Made by a program: the position numbers and the translations under genes. The notes under the pieces were generated by a model that was not told where the DNA came from, searched no databases, and was given only the letters and a program-made list of their open reading frames with translations. Shown here piece by piece: positions 55,706 to 64,000 of a stretch of 64,000 nucleotides of DNA. Location of the stretch: the NCBI GenBank assembly GCA_900769555.1, contig CAAGHA010000043.1, positions 62,001 to 126,000 on the forward strand, written 5' to 3'. How positions within the stretch are numbered: position 1 is the stretch's first letter; each line of letters opens with the position of its first letter. This stretch comes from Bacteroidales bacterium (GTDB taxonomy: Bacteria; Bacteroidota; Bacteroidia; Bacteroidales; Paludibacteraceae).

Positions 55706-55945
55706 GTTTTTTTATTTTTTTATGTTACACTATTTTCTTTTTTTATAAACACTTCTGAATCTGTTTTGTCAAATCCGTTAATTTAATTTCAAAGTTTGTG
55801 CCATTCTAATATTTTTTATTTTTTTCTAATTTTTGGCAGTATTTACCACATTTAATCCCTCAACTAGTCAGTTTTTATGACAATTTGACAGATTGACAAC
55901 CCAAAAGTTCTGACAAATAAAAATACAGAAGAGTCGTATAAATTC

Positions 55946-56003
55946 ATTTTACGGAATTTTTAAATTTATTTCGAGTATAAATCCGTAAAATATCCTACCT
56001 TTG
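55946..56003 (+). promoter_or_regulatory. Promoter with candidate operator palindrome for the esterase gene
   Basis: TACCTTTG (55996-56003) is a -7 box 33 bases before ATG 56037. Just upstream a 10-bp inverted repeat ATTTTACGGA/TCCGTAAAAT (55946-55955 and 55982-55991) brackets the expected -33 region, a possible repressor or activator site. The remaining dnaK-esterase gap (55706-55945) shows nothing else recognisable. Confidence 0.45.
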
Positions 56004-56036
56004 CTAAAAATATTAACAACCTTAAAATAAGAAAGC

Positions 56037-57314
56037 ATGAGAAAAAAAACATTACACTTAATTCTATTATTATTAAGTTTCATCTATCTTTTTCCAACCA
56101 ATGCGGTAGCTGCATTAGAAAAAAATATCACCATTGACGGGAATGAACGACTATATCGGGTCTATTACCCCAAAGATTATTCCGTAACAAATGAAAAACC
56201 ATACGATATACTTCTCGTTCTTCATCCGAATGGATTTACAATTGACGATTTTGCAAGTGTAACAAATCCACAAGGAATAAGCGACTTTAACAACGTGCTT
56301 GTCGTTTACCCTCAAGCAATGGATGAACAAGACAAAGAGATTAACAGTATAGCCTCTATGATAACAGAAACAGGATTTGAAGTTCCCGGATTTTCTACCA
56401 CATCGGTTTGGAATGCCGGAGCAAGCATAAGTGCCGACGTGATAAAAGAGATGGTAGGAAGTAGTTATGCTTTTATGCTGAATTTACTTATACCCAACAT
56501 TATGTCAAAGGGGAAAATGGTCTTTAATGAAACAATCAATGACGTGAAATTTATCGACGAAATGGTAAATAAATTGATAACAGAAGAGAATGCCAACAAA
56601 GATGGACTTTACGTAGTTGGAGCTTCAATGGGCGGTGCCATGACTTATAAATATGCTTTTCAAAGTCAATATCCGGTTAAATCCATCGCAGTCATCAATG
56701 GTTTCGTTGGGAAAGAAATCTCTATCCCAGAATCCATTTCATTCCCTATTTGCGTCTTCCATAGTTTAGGTGATTCTGTTGTAAATTTCAATGGAGGTCC
56801 AATTAACGAAGCTATTGATGTAACCGTAGAAAAACTAACTCAAAGTGTGGGATTTAGTGGAGAAGCTAAAAAATTAGAAATAGAGGATATTGCAGAGGAT
56901 GGAAATAAAATTGAATTAACCATTCACGATGATAAAACACATCCAAAAGTTCATCTCTTCTTGTCTGACAATGCAACTCATTACGACATATTTACGTCGA
57001 ACTACAAAAACGGTCCTAACGATATAGACCATATTATTGAATGTGGAAAATTCTTCTGGGGAGAAAAATTTGGTTTAGGTGTTGATGATATAAGAAACAT
57101 AATAACCCTATCTCTTTATCCTAATCCGGCTGAAGATTATATCTACTCTCCTATTTCCGGAAATTTTGAGATATACAACCTTCAAGGCGCACTTATTATG
57201 CAAGGAGAATGTAATGACAAAAATATCAATATAAGCAATTTGTTATCAGGAAATTATATTGTAAAAATAGTAAATGCCGAGGGTACATATTTAGGTAAAT
57301 TGGTTAAAAAGTAA
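56037..57314 (+). CDS. Secreted alpha/beta-hydrolase (esterase/PHB-depolymerase-like) with T9SS type A domain
   Basis: 425 residues. Signal peptide (LHLILLLLSFIYLFPTNAVA). The hydrolase part has strand-loop LLVLHPNGFTIDDFA, YPQAMDEQD and nucleophile elbow VVGASMGGAM (Ser197), with a late His in DIDHIIECGKFFW. This matches the LpqC/poly(3-hydroxybutyrate) depolymerase/feruloyl-esterase type. The last ~75 residues form a sorting domain (LYPNPAEDYIYSP to GKLVKK). It is expected outside the cell, perhaps deacylating plant polysaccharide alongside the GH43/GH30 enzymes (inference). Confidence 0.87.
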   Translation: MRKKTLHLILLLLSFIYLFPTNAVAALEKNITIDGNERLYRVYYPKDYSVTNEKPYDILLVLHPNGFTIDDFASVTNPQGISDFNNVLVVYPQAMDEQDKEINSIASMITETGFEVPGFSTTSVWNAGASISADVIKEMVGSSYAFMLNLLIPNIMSKGKMVFNETINDVKFIDEMVNKLITEENANKDGLYVVGASMGGAMTYKYAFQSQYPVKSIAVINGFVGKEISIPESISFPICVFHSLGDSVVNFNGGPINEAIDVTVEKLTQSVGFSGEAKKLEIEDIAEDGNKIELTIHDDKTHPKVHLFLSDNATHYDIFTSNYKNGPNDIDHIIECGKFFWGEKFGLGVDDIRNIITLSLYPNPAEDYIYSPISGNFEIYNLQGALIMQGECNDKNINISNLLSGNYIVKIVNAEGTYLGKLVKK

Positions 57315-57356
57315 TAATAAAGATAATTTTCTATTTTTAAGATTTAAGGAAATAAT

Positions 57357-57364
57357 TATCTTTG
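57357..57364 (+). promoter_or_regulatory. -7 promoter element of pgk
   Basis: TATCTTTG, 41 bases before ATG 57406. Confidence 0.6.
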
Positions 57365-57405
57365 TAAAAAAAATTGAAAAAAAATAGATTTTTAATTTTG
57401 ATATT

Positions 57406-58665
57406 ATGCAATTAATTGACAATTTCAACTTTGCCGAAAAAAAGGCAATCGTTCGTGTGGACTTTAATGTTCCTTTGAACAAAGAGACAGGAGAAGTAAG
57501 TGATGACACTCGTATCCGTGGTGCGCTTCCTACAATTAAGAAAATCATCGCTGATGGTGGTGCAGCAATCTTAATGTCACACATGGGTCGTCCAAAACAA
57601 AATCCGGATCCTAAATTCTCTTTAAAACAAATTATCCCAGCTATTGAAAAGAACTTGGGACAATCTATCCAATTTTGTGATGATTGCATGAAAGCAGACG
57701 AACAAGCTGCTGCATTGAAATCCGGAGAAGTTCTTTTGTTGGAAAACCTTCGTTTCTATGAAGAAGAAGAAGGAAAACCTCGTGGGGAATTTGCTTCTGA
57801 CGAAGAGAAAAAAGCTGCAAAAAATGCTTTAAAGGAAAAACAAAAAGAGTTCGCTAAAAAATTAGCTTCATACGCAGATGTATATGTAAATGATGCATTT
57901 GGAACTGCTCACCGTGCTCATGGTTCAACAGCAGTTATTGCTGATTATTTCGACGAAGCAAACAAGATGTTCGGTTTCTTGATCAACAACGAATTAAAAG
58001 CAATGGATAAGGTATTGAATGAAGCTCAAAAACCATTTACAGCTATTATGGGTGGTGCAAAGGTTTCAGACAAAATCATGATTATCGAAAACTTGCTTGA
58101 TCGCGTTGATAATTTGATTATCGGAGGTGGTATGACTTATACTTTCATCAAAGCTCAAGGTGGTCAAATCGGTAACTCTCTTTGTGAAGAGGATAAATTG
58201 GATCTTGCATTAGAGGTATTGAAGAAAGCTGAAGCTAAGGGTGTTAAAGTATTCTTACCAACAGATGCTGTAAATGCAGATAAATTTGATAAAGATGCAA
58301 ATACTAATATCTCTAAAACAAATGAGACCCCTGACGGATGGATGGGATTAGATATTGCAGATGAGACTATCAAAACATTTAGCGATGTTATCGCTAACTC
58401 TAAAACTGTTCTTTGGAATGGTCCTATGGGAGTATTTGAGTTTGATAAATTTGCCAAAGGAACCTCTGCTGTAGCTCAAGCTGTTGCAAAAGCAACTCAA
58501 GAAAATGGTGCATTTACTTTGATTGGTGGTGGTGACTCTGTTGCAGCTATCAACAAAAATAAATTGGCTGACAAAGTCAGCTACGTTTCTACCGGTGGTG
58601 GTGCAATGTTGGAATACATGGAAGGTAAAGTTCTTCCTGGTATCAAAGCTATCCGTGGAAAATAA
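57406..58665 (+). CDS. pgk: Phosphoglycerate kinase
   Basis: 419 residues. [24 protein letters not shown] (substrate Arg/His site), the hinge region, GGAKVSDKI and the nucleotide site NGPMGVFEF and GGGDSVAAI are all present. It makes ATP and 3-phosphoglycerate in glycolysis, the step after GapA. Codon use indicates high expression. Followed by a strong terminator. Confidence 0.98.
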   Translation: MQLIDNFNFAEKKAIVRVDFNVPLNKETGEVSDDTRIRGALPTIKKIIADGGAAILMSHMGRPKQNPDPKFSLKQIIPAIEKNLGQSIQFCDDCMKADEQAAALKSGEVLLLENLRFYEEEEGKPRGEFASDEEKKAAKNALKEKQKEFAKKLASYADVYVNDAFGTAHRAHGSTAVIADYFDEANKMFGFLINNELKAMDKVLNEAQKPFTAIMGGAKVSDKIMIIENLLDRVDNLIIGGGMTYTFIKAQGGQIGNSLCEEDKLDLALEVLKKAEAKGVKVFLPTDAVNADKFDKDANTNISKTNETPDGWMGLDIADETIKTFSDVIANSKTVLWNGPMGVFEFDKFAKGTSAVAQAVAKATQENGAFTLIGGGDSVAAINKNKLADKVSYVSTGGGAMLEYMEGKVLPGIKAIRGK

Positions 58666-58713
58666 AACATACCATCTACAGAAATTAATAAAGTTTCTGT
58701 ATTGATATGATTA

Positions 58714-58760
58714 TAAAGAGGTTGTGTTGAAGAATGAAAACATATTCACACAACCTCTTA
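58714..58760 (+). terminator. Intrinsic terminator of pgk
   Basis: A 10-bp GC-rich core stem (GAGGTTGTGT at 58718-58727 with ACACAACCTC at 58748-58757) flanked by A/T pairs. Confidence 0.85.
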
Positions 58761-58848
58761 TTGTATAAACATTAGTTATAAATACGTTCAGAATAGATTT
58801 ACAAAAAGCAAAAAGAAATCTCAATGAACAAAAAAAAAATTTAATCAC

Positions 58849-59511
58849 ATGAAAAAGTATATCGCTGAAATGATTGGAACAATGGTTCTAGTATTAATGG
58901 GTTGTGGCGTTGCTGTCAGCCTAAGTTGTGGTGTAGATACAGCATCTGTAGTCGGAACAGCACTTGCATTTGGTTTGGCAGTTGTTGCTATGGCCTACAC
59001 TATAGGAGGAATTAGTGGATGCCACATTAATCCTGCAATTACATTAGGATGCTTACTCTCCGGAAGAATGAATGGTAAAGAAGCCGGGATGTATATGGTA
59101 TTCCAAGTAATAGGAGCGTTTATTGGTTCTGCGATTTTGTATGCGTTAACTGCTAATAGCGGATTAGAAGGAACAGGAGCCAATACTTGTCAAGCAGGAG
59201 TAAGCACTGTAGGTGGATTGATTGCAGAAATCGTATTTACATTTATCTTTGTTTTGGTAGTTTTAGGCACAACAGATTCAAAGAAAGGTGCCGGAAATTT
59301 TGCAGGCTTAGCTATTGGTCTCAGCCTTGTATTGGTACACTTAGTATGTATCGCATATACCGGAACCTCTGTAAACCCGGCTCGTAGTATCGCTCCGGCT
59401 GTATTCCAAGGAGGTGAAGCATTAAGCCAACTTTGGATCTTTATTATTGGTCCGTTCATCGGTGCCGCATTGAGTGCTTTCGTATGGAAATTTATTGCAG
59501 AAGAAAAATAA
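58849..59511 (+). CDS. aqpZ: Aquaporin Z-like channel
   Basis: 220 residues, six transmembrane segments and two half-helix NPA motifs (GCHINPAITLG and GTSVNPARSIAP). The His in VLVHLVCIAYTG and the Arg after the second NPA match the selectivity filter of water-specific AqpZ rather than glycerol facilitators. It is an inner-membrane water channel. No clear promoter was found in front of it. Confidence 0.94.
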   Translation: MKKYIAEMIGTMVLVLMGCGVAVSLSCGVDTASVVGTALAFGLAVVAMAYTIGGISGCHINPAITLGCLLSGRMNGKEAGMYMVFQVIGAFIGSAILYALTANSGLEGTGANTCQAGVSTVGGLIAEIVFTFIFVLVVLGTTDSKKGAGNFAGLAIGLSLVLVHLVCIAYTGTSVNPARSIAPAVFQGGEALSQLWIFIIGPFIGAALSAFVWKFIAEEK

Positions 59512-59536
59512 ATTTTCTATAAATTACCCCACCATG

Positions 59537-59579
59537 GAAACTTCTATAAATTACAATTTGGGTGATTTATGGAAGTTTC
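59537..59579. repeat. Stem-loop of the dispersed TTCTATAAATTA type
   Basis: Arms 59537-59552 and 59564-59579 (GAAACTTC core) pair with few mismatches. It shares TTCTATAAATTA and the flanking TGATTTAT with the stem-loop at 14060-14104; further copies of the motif lie at 59515 and 59583. It may terminate aqpZ or be a dispersed repeat. Confidence 0.5.
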
Positions 59580-59691
59580 TTATGCTATAAATTATCTCAA
59601 TAGAGAAAGTATTAACGGGGTTCAGGACTAATATTAAATTTACAACTACTCACTTTACATTAAATAAACACAGAGGATAACGAGATTTGGG

Positions 59692-59699
59692 TATCTTTG
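59692..59699 (+). promoter_or_regulatory. -7 promoter element of the methyltransferase gene
   Basis: TATCTTTG, 25 bases before ATG 59725. Confidence 0.6.
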
Positions 59700-59724
59700 C
59701 AAATTGAACTAATGCATAAATAGA

Positions 59725-61398
59725 ATGGCAAAAGGTATATCTATAACAAAAAAAACAGGTGCAACATTTACACCTACTAAATTAGCCAATTACTTATCAA
59801 ATAAATTGATTAATTATTATGGAGATATGACTAACAAAATTGTTGTTGACCCAGCTTGTGGCGATGGTTCACTGCTTATTTCTATTGCAAAACAATCTGA
59901 TTCAAATTTTCAAAAACTTGTCGGTTTTGACATAAATAAAGAATATATTGCTCAAACTAAAAGGAATTTGACAGAAATAGGCATTAGTAATTTCGAGATT
60001 AAAAATGAGGATTTTCTTGAAATATCAAACAAACAAAATGACTTATTTTCAAATAATTTCCTTTCCGAATATGCAGATATTGTTATAGCAAACCCACCAT
60101 ATGTACGAACACAAAATTTAGGAAGCAAAAAATCAAAACAAATAGCAAAAGATTTTAAACTGACTGGCAAAGTGGATTTATATTATCCATTTTTAATAGG
60201 AATGACTAATATTCTTAAAAAAGGAGGAGTCTTGGGCGTTATAACATCTAACCGATACTTGACAACCAAAAGTGGTTCGGATATTCGCAAATTTCTTCTT
60301 GATAACTACGATATTTTGGAAGTAATAGATTTAGGTGATAGCCAATTGTTCGATGCAGCTGTCTTGCCTGCGATTTTAATAGGAAGAAAAAAAACATCCA
60401 AGACGCAATTGCAGTCAATTTGTAAATTTGTCAAAATATATGAAACCAATAGTTCCCCAGAAAGATTGACAGATACGGTTGCTTCCGTTTATGATATTTT
60501 ATCAAACAACACTACCGGCATATATCGGGTTGGTGAAAAAATGTTTGACTATGCGACGGGTATTCTTACTCATTCGCAAAATAAAACTGATCTATGGAAA
60601 ATGACGAATGCGTCAGAAAATCAATTCATTGATATAATTCAAAAAAATACCTATTGCTATATTCGAGATATATTCAAAGTGCGGGTCGGAGTAAAATCTT
60701 GTGCAGATAATATCTTCTTGAATCCAAATTTAAATAGCGATATTTCATCCGAAAAAGAGCTGTTCAAGCCAATAATTTCCCGTGAGAACATTCAACGATG
60801 GAGCTGTGACACCTCTACCCCTATGAAGGTGCTTTACCCTCATTATGACAAGAATGGTAACAGGTGTGTCTATGACATAGACAAATACCCCATAACAAAA
60901 GAATTTCTATTAAAGCATAAAGAACAATTGGAAGGACGTTCCTATTTAATTGCTGCAGGTCGTAAATGGTACGAGATGTGGGTTCCCCAAAATCCTGCTT
61001 TATGGAAGTATCCAAAATTAGTTTTTCCAGACATTAGCATTGAAGCAAAGTTCGCATACGACGAGAGTGGGGCAATTGTAAATGGAAACTGCTATTGGAT
61101 TGTAGCAAAAACAGAAACAGAGAATAACTTACTATTACTTATCCAAGGTGTAGCAAATTCAGAGTTAATGAAAACCTATCACGATTTATGTTTCAACAAC
61201 AAATTGTATTCTGGCAGAAGACGATATTTGAGTCAGTATGTTGAAAAATATCCCATCCCGAATCCCAATAGTGACTATTCAAAGAACATTATCAGAATTG
61301 TTACAAAACTAAATACAATTAGAGACTCATCAGTTTGTTCTCTGCTTATTCAAGAATTGAATAAAAACGTCCGCTTTGCTTTTGGCTTTACGGATTAA
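59725..61398 (+). CDS. Type II DNA N6-adenine methyltransferase
   Basis: 557 residues. Motif I VVDPACGDGSLLISIAK (near residue 40) binds AdoMet, and IVIANPPYVRTQN (near 120) is the NPPY catalytic motif of N6-adenine methyltransferases. The C-terminal half (ISRENIQRW, WYEMWVPQNPALW) looks like a target-recognition domain of the TaqI/Eco57I type. It protects host DNA from the nuclease encoded convergently; their 3' ends overlap by 11 bases. The recognition sequence cannot be read from the sequence. Confidence 0.92.
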   Translation: MAKGISITKKTGATFTPTKLANYLSNKLINYYGDMTNKIVVDPACGDGSLLISIAKQSDSNFQKLVGFDINKEYIAQTKRNLTEIGISNFEIKNEDFLEISNKQNDLFSNNFLSEYADIVIANPPYVRTQNLGSKKSKQIAKDFKLTGKVDLYYPFLIGMTNILKKGGVLGVITSNRYLTTKSGSDIRKFLLDNYDILEVIDLGDSQLFDAAVLPAILIGRKKTSKTQLQSICKFVKIYETNSSPERLTDTVASVYDILSNNTTGIYRVGEKMFDYATGILTHSQNKTDLWKMTNASENQFIDIIQKNTYCYIRDIFKVRVGVKSCADNIFLNPNLNSDISSEKELFKPIISRENIQRWSCDTSTPMKVLYPHYDKNGNRCVYDIDKYPITKEFLLKHKEQLEGRSYLIAAGRKWYEMWVPQNPALWKYPKLVFPDISIEAKFAYDESGAIVNGNCYWIVAKTETENNLLLLIQGVANSELMKTYHDLCFNNKLYSGRRRYLSQYVEKYPIPNPNSDYSKNIIRIVTKLNTIRDSSVCSLLIQELNKNVRFAFGFTD

Positions 61399-62476
61399 AC
61401 ACACATTTCTTTCTGTATTCTTCAAAAAAAGACATAGGAATAGAACGTTGACATTTGAAACTTGTGTCACCAACAAATGAGAATATATCGCACAAATCTT
61501 TGCCAGAAACCAAAACAACACTTTCAACCACATTCGTTTTAGAGTTTGTTAAAGCAATCATGTAGCGAATGTCCTTTGTCGTTATATTTGAATACACTGC
61601 TTCTTCAAATTCTGGCGAATATTTTCCTAAATCTATCGTAGGTGAATCTTGAACCTTAACTTCCAACAATTGATTGGGAATATCGGGATACCCTCCGACC
61701 AAATTGCTTTTGTATCCCAACAATGCCATTGTCTTCCTCTCCAAAATTTGACCTCTGTTTTTCGTATCGGAGGATTGTAGTTTTATTCCCAAAAGTTTTT
61801 CCGCAACTAATTTTGACAATAACTCTATACAAAAAGGTTTTGCTTTTTCAGGGAAATCCGTCATTTTCTCTGTTGGTTGCTTGTACGTTTTTCTGCAGAT
61901 ACCTAACATTCGTTTTGTGTCTGTTCCCAATAAAACAACACCTTTTATTTCTTCTCTTTTCTTTTCTGAAATTATAATCTGGTGCTTAATTGTTGGTTTC
62001 CCAAATACACCGAATTTTTTTTCAATGTACGCAGGTGTGAGAATAACCACAGATTCAATTATTGATTTCAGCATATCAATTTTCAAAAAAACAAAACGAA
62101 TATCGCAAGCACATATTTTTTTACCATTTTTATATTCAACCAATGCTGATTTACTATTAGGGAATCGGTTCCAAACTTGTAAGTTATAGTTTGTTCCGCT
62201 TGTTACAATGTAAGTATCTACTAATTCCAAGAGAAGACGGGGAATCCCTTTCCCTCGAGGCGGAATTATTTCATATTCTGATGATTTTGCAACTTCGCAA
62301 GTACTTCGAACAGATAAGCACCCCGTTACCATTTTTCTTAACGTAGAACCATCAGTTCGTGGTTTTCCTGTCATTTTCACCGTTTTACCGATAAGATTTT
62401 TCAAACAAATTGATAACTCATTGGCACTCATTACATCACGTGGATTCTTAGGCGGAATATTAAATTTCTTATCCAT
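61388..62476 (-). CDS. Type II restriction endonuclease (PD-(D/E)XK type)
   Basis: 362 residues. A PD-(D/E)XK-like active site is visible as GYPDIPNQLLEVKVQDSPT (about residues 261-279), with Asp and the Glu-x-Lys pair. The rest is not assigned by eye to a named family. Its role is inferred from position: convergent with a DNA methyltransferase and one base after a small HTH controller gene in the same direction. ATG 62476 follows the controller stop codon, so the pair is cotranscribed. Confidence 0.85.
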   Translation of the reverse strand: MDKKFNIPPKNPRDVMSANELSICLKNLIGKTVKMTGKPRTDGSTLRKMVTGCLSVRSTCEVAKSSEYEIIPPRGKGIPRLLLELVDTYIVTSGTNYNLQVWNRFPNSKSALVEYKNGKKICACDIRFVFLKIDMLKSIIESVVILTPAYIEKKFGVFGKPTIKHQIIISEKKREEIKGVVLLGTDTKRMLGICRKTYKQPTEKMTDFPEKAKPFCIELLSKLVAEKLLGIKLQSSDTKNRGQILERKTMALLGYKSNLVGGYPDIPNQLLEVKVQDSPTIDLGKYSPEFEEAVYSNITTKDIRYMIALTNSKTNVVESVVLVSGKDLCDIFSFVGDTSFKCQRSIPMSFFEEYRKKCVFNP

Positions 62477-62477
62477 A

Positions 62478-62699
62478 TTATTTCTTTTCTTCTACCATTC
62501 TAAACAATTCACTAATAGATATTTGAAAATATGTTGCAAGTTTTTCTGCAATTTCTATTGAAACATTTCGAGTACCTTTCTCTATATGTCCAACATAGGT
62601 TCTATCAATATCAGCATCAAGAGCCATCCTCTCTTGAGATACGCCTTTTTGTATACGTAACTCTCTGACTACCAATCCAAATTTTTGTTTCATTTCCAT
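62478..62699 (-). CDS. Restriction-modification controller (C) protein, XRE-type HTH
   Basis: 73 residues, entirely a Cro/C1-type helix-turn-helix: FGLVVRELRIQKGVSQERMA, DIDRTYVGHIEKGTRN and EIAEKLATYFQIS. Small HTH proteins encoded directly upstream of a type II endonuclease time its expression after entry into a new host. A palindromic site lies immediately upstream of the gene. ATG 62699 is used; ATG 62693 is possible. Confidence 0.9.
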   Translation of the reverse strand: MEMKQKFGLVVRELRIQKGVSQERMALDADIDRTYVGHIEKGTRNVSIEIAEKLATYFQISISELFRMVEEKK

Positions 62700-62713
62700 T
62701 TTACAAATTTCTC

Positions 62714-62754
62714 ATTATGATGACAATCATACAACGGACAATAATCATCATAAT
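62714..62754 (-). promoter_or_regulatory. Probable operator of the controller protein
   Basis: A perfect 10-bp inverted repeat ATTATGATGA/TCATCATAAT (62714-62723 and 62745-62754) encloses two direct copies of GACAAT-n-AT (62722-62730 and 62737-62745) spaced 15 bases apart. It ends 15 bases before the controller ATG. The arrangement is what a dimeric C protein with two adjacent sites would need; the exact binding sites are inferred. Confidence 0.65.
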
Positions 62755-62785
62755 TTCATGCAGCATATTTCTTTTTGTTAATGCA

Positions 62786-62817
62786 TTTGCAAAGTAGATA
62801 TAAAAACTCTATCTTTA
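62786..62817 (+). promoter_or_regulatory. Promoter of the DUF4015-like lipoprotein gene
   Basis: TTTG at 62786-62789, 20-base spacer and TATCTTTA at 62810-62817: near-consensus Bacteroidota promoter, 58 bases before ATG 62876. Confidence 0.7.
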
Positions 62818-62875
62818 TGAAAGAAAAACAACCGAGAAGTAATTATTAAGATTGCTTTCATAAATTACGAATCAC

Positions 62876-64000
62876 ATGAATAAAAACATCGTTTCAATTA
62901 TACTACTTCTGTTATTCTTTACAAGTTGTTCTGCCCCTACATACAAACAAAATGAAACAAAGGATAGCATCATTACACAAGATTCAAAGTTGGTTATGGA
63001 ACAACCTCTTCCCCATCATGATTCTATAAAAACGATACAAACCGATTCGGCAACAATTCCTCCAAACTCAATTGTATCCTCCCCTCTTCCTCCTATACCC
63101 CAAGAGGTAAAAAGAAATGGCAAACTGTTGGTCCCTCCGGTAAAAGTCAGAGGAATTTACGTAACAGGTCCAACCGCAGGAATAAAACGAATGAATGAAA
63201 TGGTTGACCTTGTTGTTTCAACCGGTATGAATACGATTGTATTGGATGTAAAAAACGATGGCGGAAATATCACATACAAAATGAATCATCCTCTAGCTAT
63301 AGAGTTAGGAGCATGCAAACGTTTTGTTAAAAACATGCCTGCACTATTAGATAGCCTGCATGCAAAAAACATATACGTAATCGGACGAATTGTTTGCTTT
63401 AAAGATGCATATCTTGCAAAAGGAAGACCGGATTTGGCTCTATGCAAACCGGATAGTACACCGGTTACAGATGCCAAAGGACAAGCTTGGGTAAATCCAT
63501 ATAAAAGGGAAGTTTGGGATTATCTTTGCAGTTTGGCAGAAAAAGCAGTAGAGGATGGCTTTGATGAAATTCAATTTGACTATGTTAGATTTCCAATCGG
63601 TGATGATGCCAACCAAGCAGATTATGGTGTCGACATGAATAGTTATCCGCGAGAACACGCACTAAACAACTTTTTTGCATATGTAGAAAAACGATTACAT
63701 AACAAAGAGATCATATATGGAGCAGATCTATTTGGAACAGTTATCGGCAGTGACACCGACAGAGATAGGACAGGACAAGACTATGTTGATATTGCGGCAA
63801 TGACTGATAACATTTGCCCTATGATATATCCGTCACATTATGGTCCCAAAACATTTGGTATAACAATTCCGGATGCAGATCCTTACAACACTATTTATCG
63901 TGCATTAAAATTATCAAAAAAACAACTTGCCAAAAGAGATTCTTCAGAAATGGCTGTCGTTCGTCCTTGGTTACAATGTTTCACAGCACCATGGAGGAAT
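62876..64000 (+). CDS. Lipoprotein putative glycoside hydrolase, DUF4015-like (3' partial)
   Basis: 375 residues are visible and the gene runs off the window. The N-terminus MNKNIVSIILLLLFFTSCSA has a lipobox (FTSC, Cys18), followed by a Pro/Ser-rich linker. From about residue 90 the sequence matches the TIM-barrel DUF4015 family: VRGIYVTGPTAG, TIVLDVKNDGG, IYVIGRIVCFKD, WVNPYKREVWDYL, EIQFDYVRFPIG (likely catalytic Asp region), YGADLFGTV and ICPMIYPSHY. It is presumably anchored in a membrane and acts on a polysaccharide; the substrate is unknown. Confidence 0.87.
   Translation, partial: MNKNIVSIILLLLFFTSCSAPTYKQNETKDSIITQDSKLVMEQPLPHHDSIKTIQTDSATIPPNSIVSSPLPPIPQEVKRNGKLLVPPVKVRGIYVTGPTAGIKRMNEMVDLVVSTGMNTIVLDVKNDGGNITYKMNHPLAIELGACKRFVKNMPALLDSLHAKNIYVIGRIVCFKDAYLAKGRPDLALCKPDSTPVTDAKGQAWVNPYKREVWDYLCSLAEKAVEDGFDEIQFDYVRFPIGDDANQADYGVDMNSYPREHALNNFFAYVEKRLHNKEIIYGADLFGTVIGSDTDRDRTGQDYVDIAAMTDNICPMIYPSHYGPKTFGITIPDADPYNTIYRALKLSKKQLAKRDSSEMAVVRPWLQCFTAPWRN

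Overview
The window is a chromosomal segment of an AT-rich member of the Bacteroidota, most likely order Bacteroidales. The evidence is: promoters of the TAnnTTTG (-7) type with hardly any Shine-Dalgarno sequences; several secreted proteins ending in type IX secretion (T9SS) sorting domains of both type A and type B; a parA-parB-DUF5683-lytic transglycosylase operon; a pairing of polyprenol-phosphate mannosyltransferase with dihydroorotase; and an Lnb-type (DUF4105) protein. I saw no rRNA, tRNA, CRISPR array or intact insertion sequence. Genus cannot be told from this segment.

Layout. 1-8.8 kb: 3' part of a giant secreted repeat protein with 36 visible Ig/PKD-like modules arranged in threes and a T9SS type B sorting domain. 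8.9-16.5 kb: a degenerate acyl-CoA-synthetase-like gene, mutS2, an outer-membrane beta-barrel protein, a DUF721 protein, a hotdog thioesterase, a tiny secreted protein that is mostly sorting domain, and an Lnb-like lipoprotein acyltransferase. 16.5-20 kb: two tiny lipoproteins ahead of gapdh, then a MurC-like ligase. 20.2-27 kb: the par operon (minus strand) and valS. 27.3-34 kb: a visibly more GC-rich four-gene operon (minus strand) encoding a NurA-like nuclease, a HerA-like ATPase, an Hsp90/GHKL-type ATPase and a B12-type radical SAM protein. 34-42.6 kb: aldehyde dehydrogenase, short-chain dehydrogenase, a flippase-glycosyltransferase pair, ferredoxin and mfd. 42.7-52.6 kb: mannosyltransferase, dihydroorotase and two large secreted multidomain hemicellulases/arabinanases (GH43-GH30 and GH43-CBM-GH43). 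53-59.5 kb: a small transcription unit, dnaK, a secreted esterase, pgk and an aquaporin. 59.7-62.7 kb: a type II restriction-modification system with its controller protein. 62.9 kb to the end: a lipoprotein glycoside hydrolase (DUF4015-like) running off the edge.

The most interesting locus is 27.3-33.9 kb. Its first gene, the NurA-like nuclease, is split by a run of ten G (ten C on the coding strand), 18 bases before the codon of the first catalytic aspartate motif. As sequenced, the product ends after 81 residues; with 8 or 11 C the same start would read through the entire nuclease (402-403 residues) and into a tightly packed four-gene operon. This looks like a slipped-strand ON/OFF switch on a candidate DNA-processing or anti-phage system whose combination of HerA, NurA, Hsp90-like ATPase and radical SAM enzyme I do not recognise as a named system. 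The restriction-modification module at 59.7 kb is a second, separate defence locus.

Functionally the rest is housekeeping (glycolysis, translation, repair, chromosome segregation, cell wall) mixed with secreted glycan-degrading and adhesive proteins typical of a plant-polysaccharide-using Bacteroidales.
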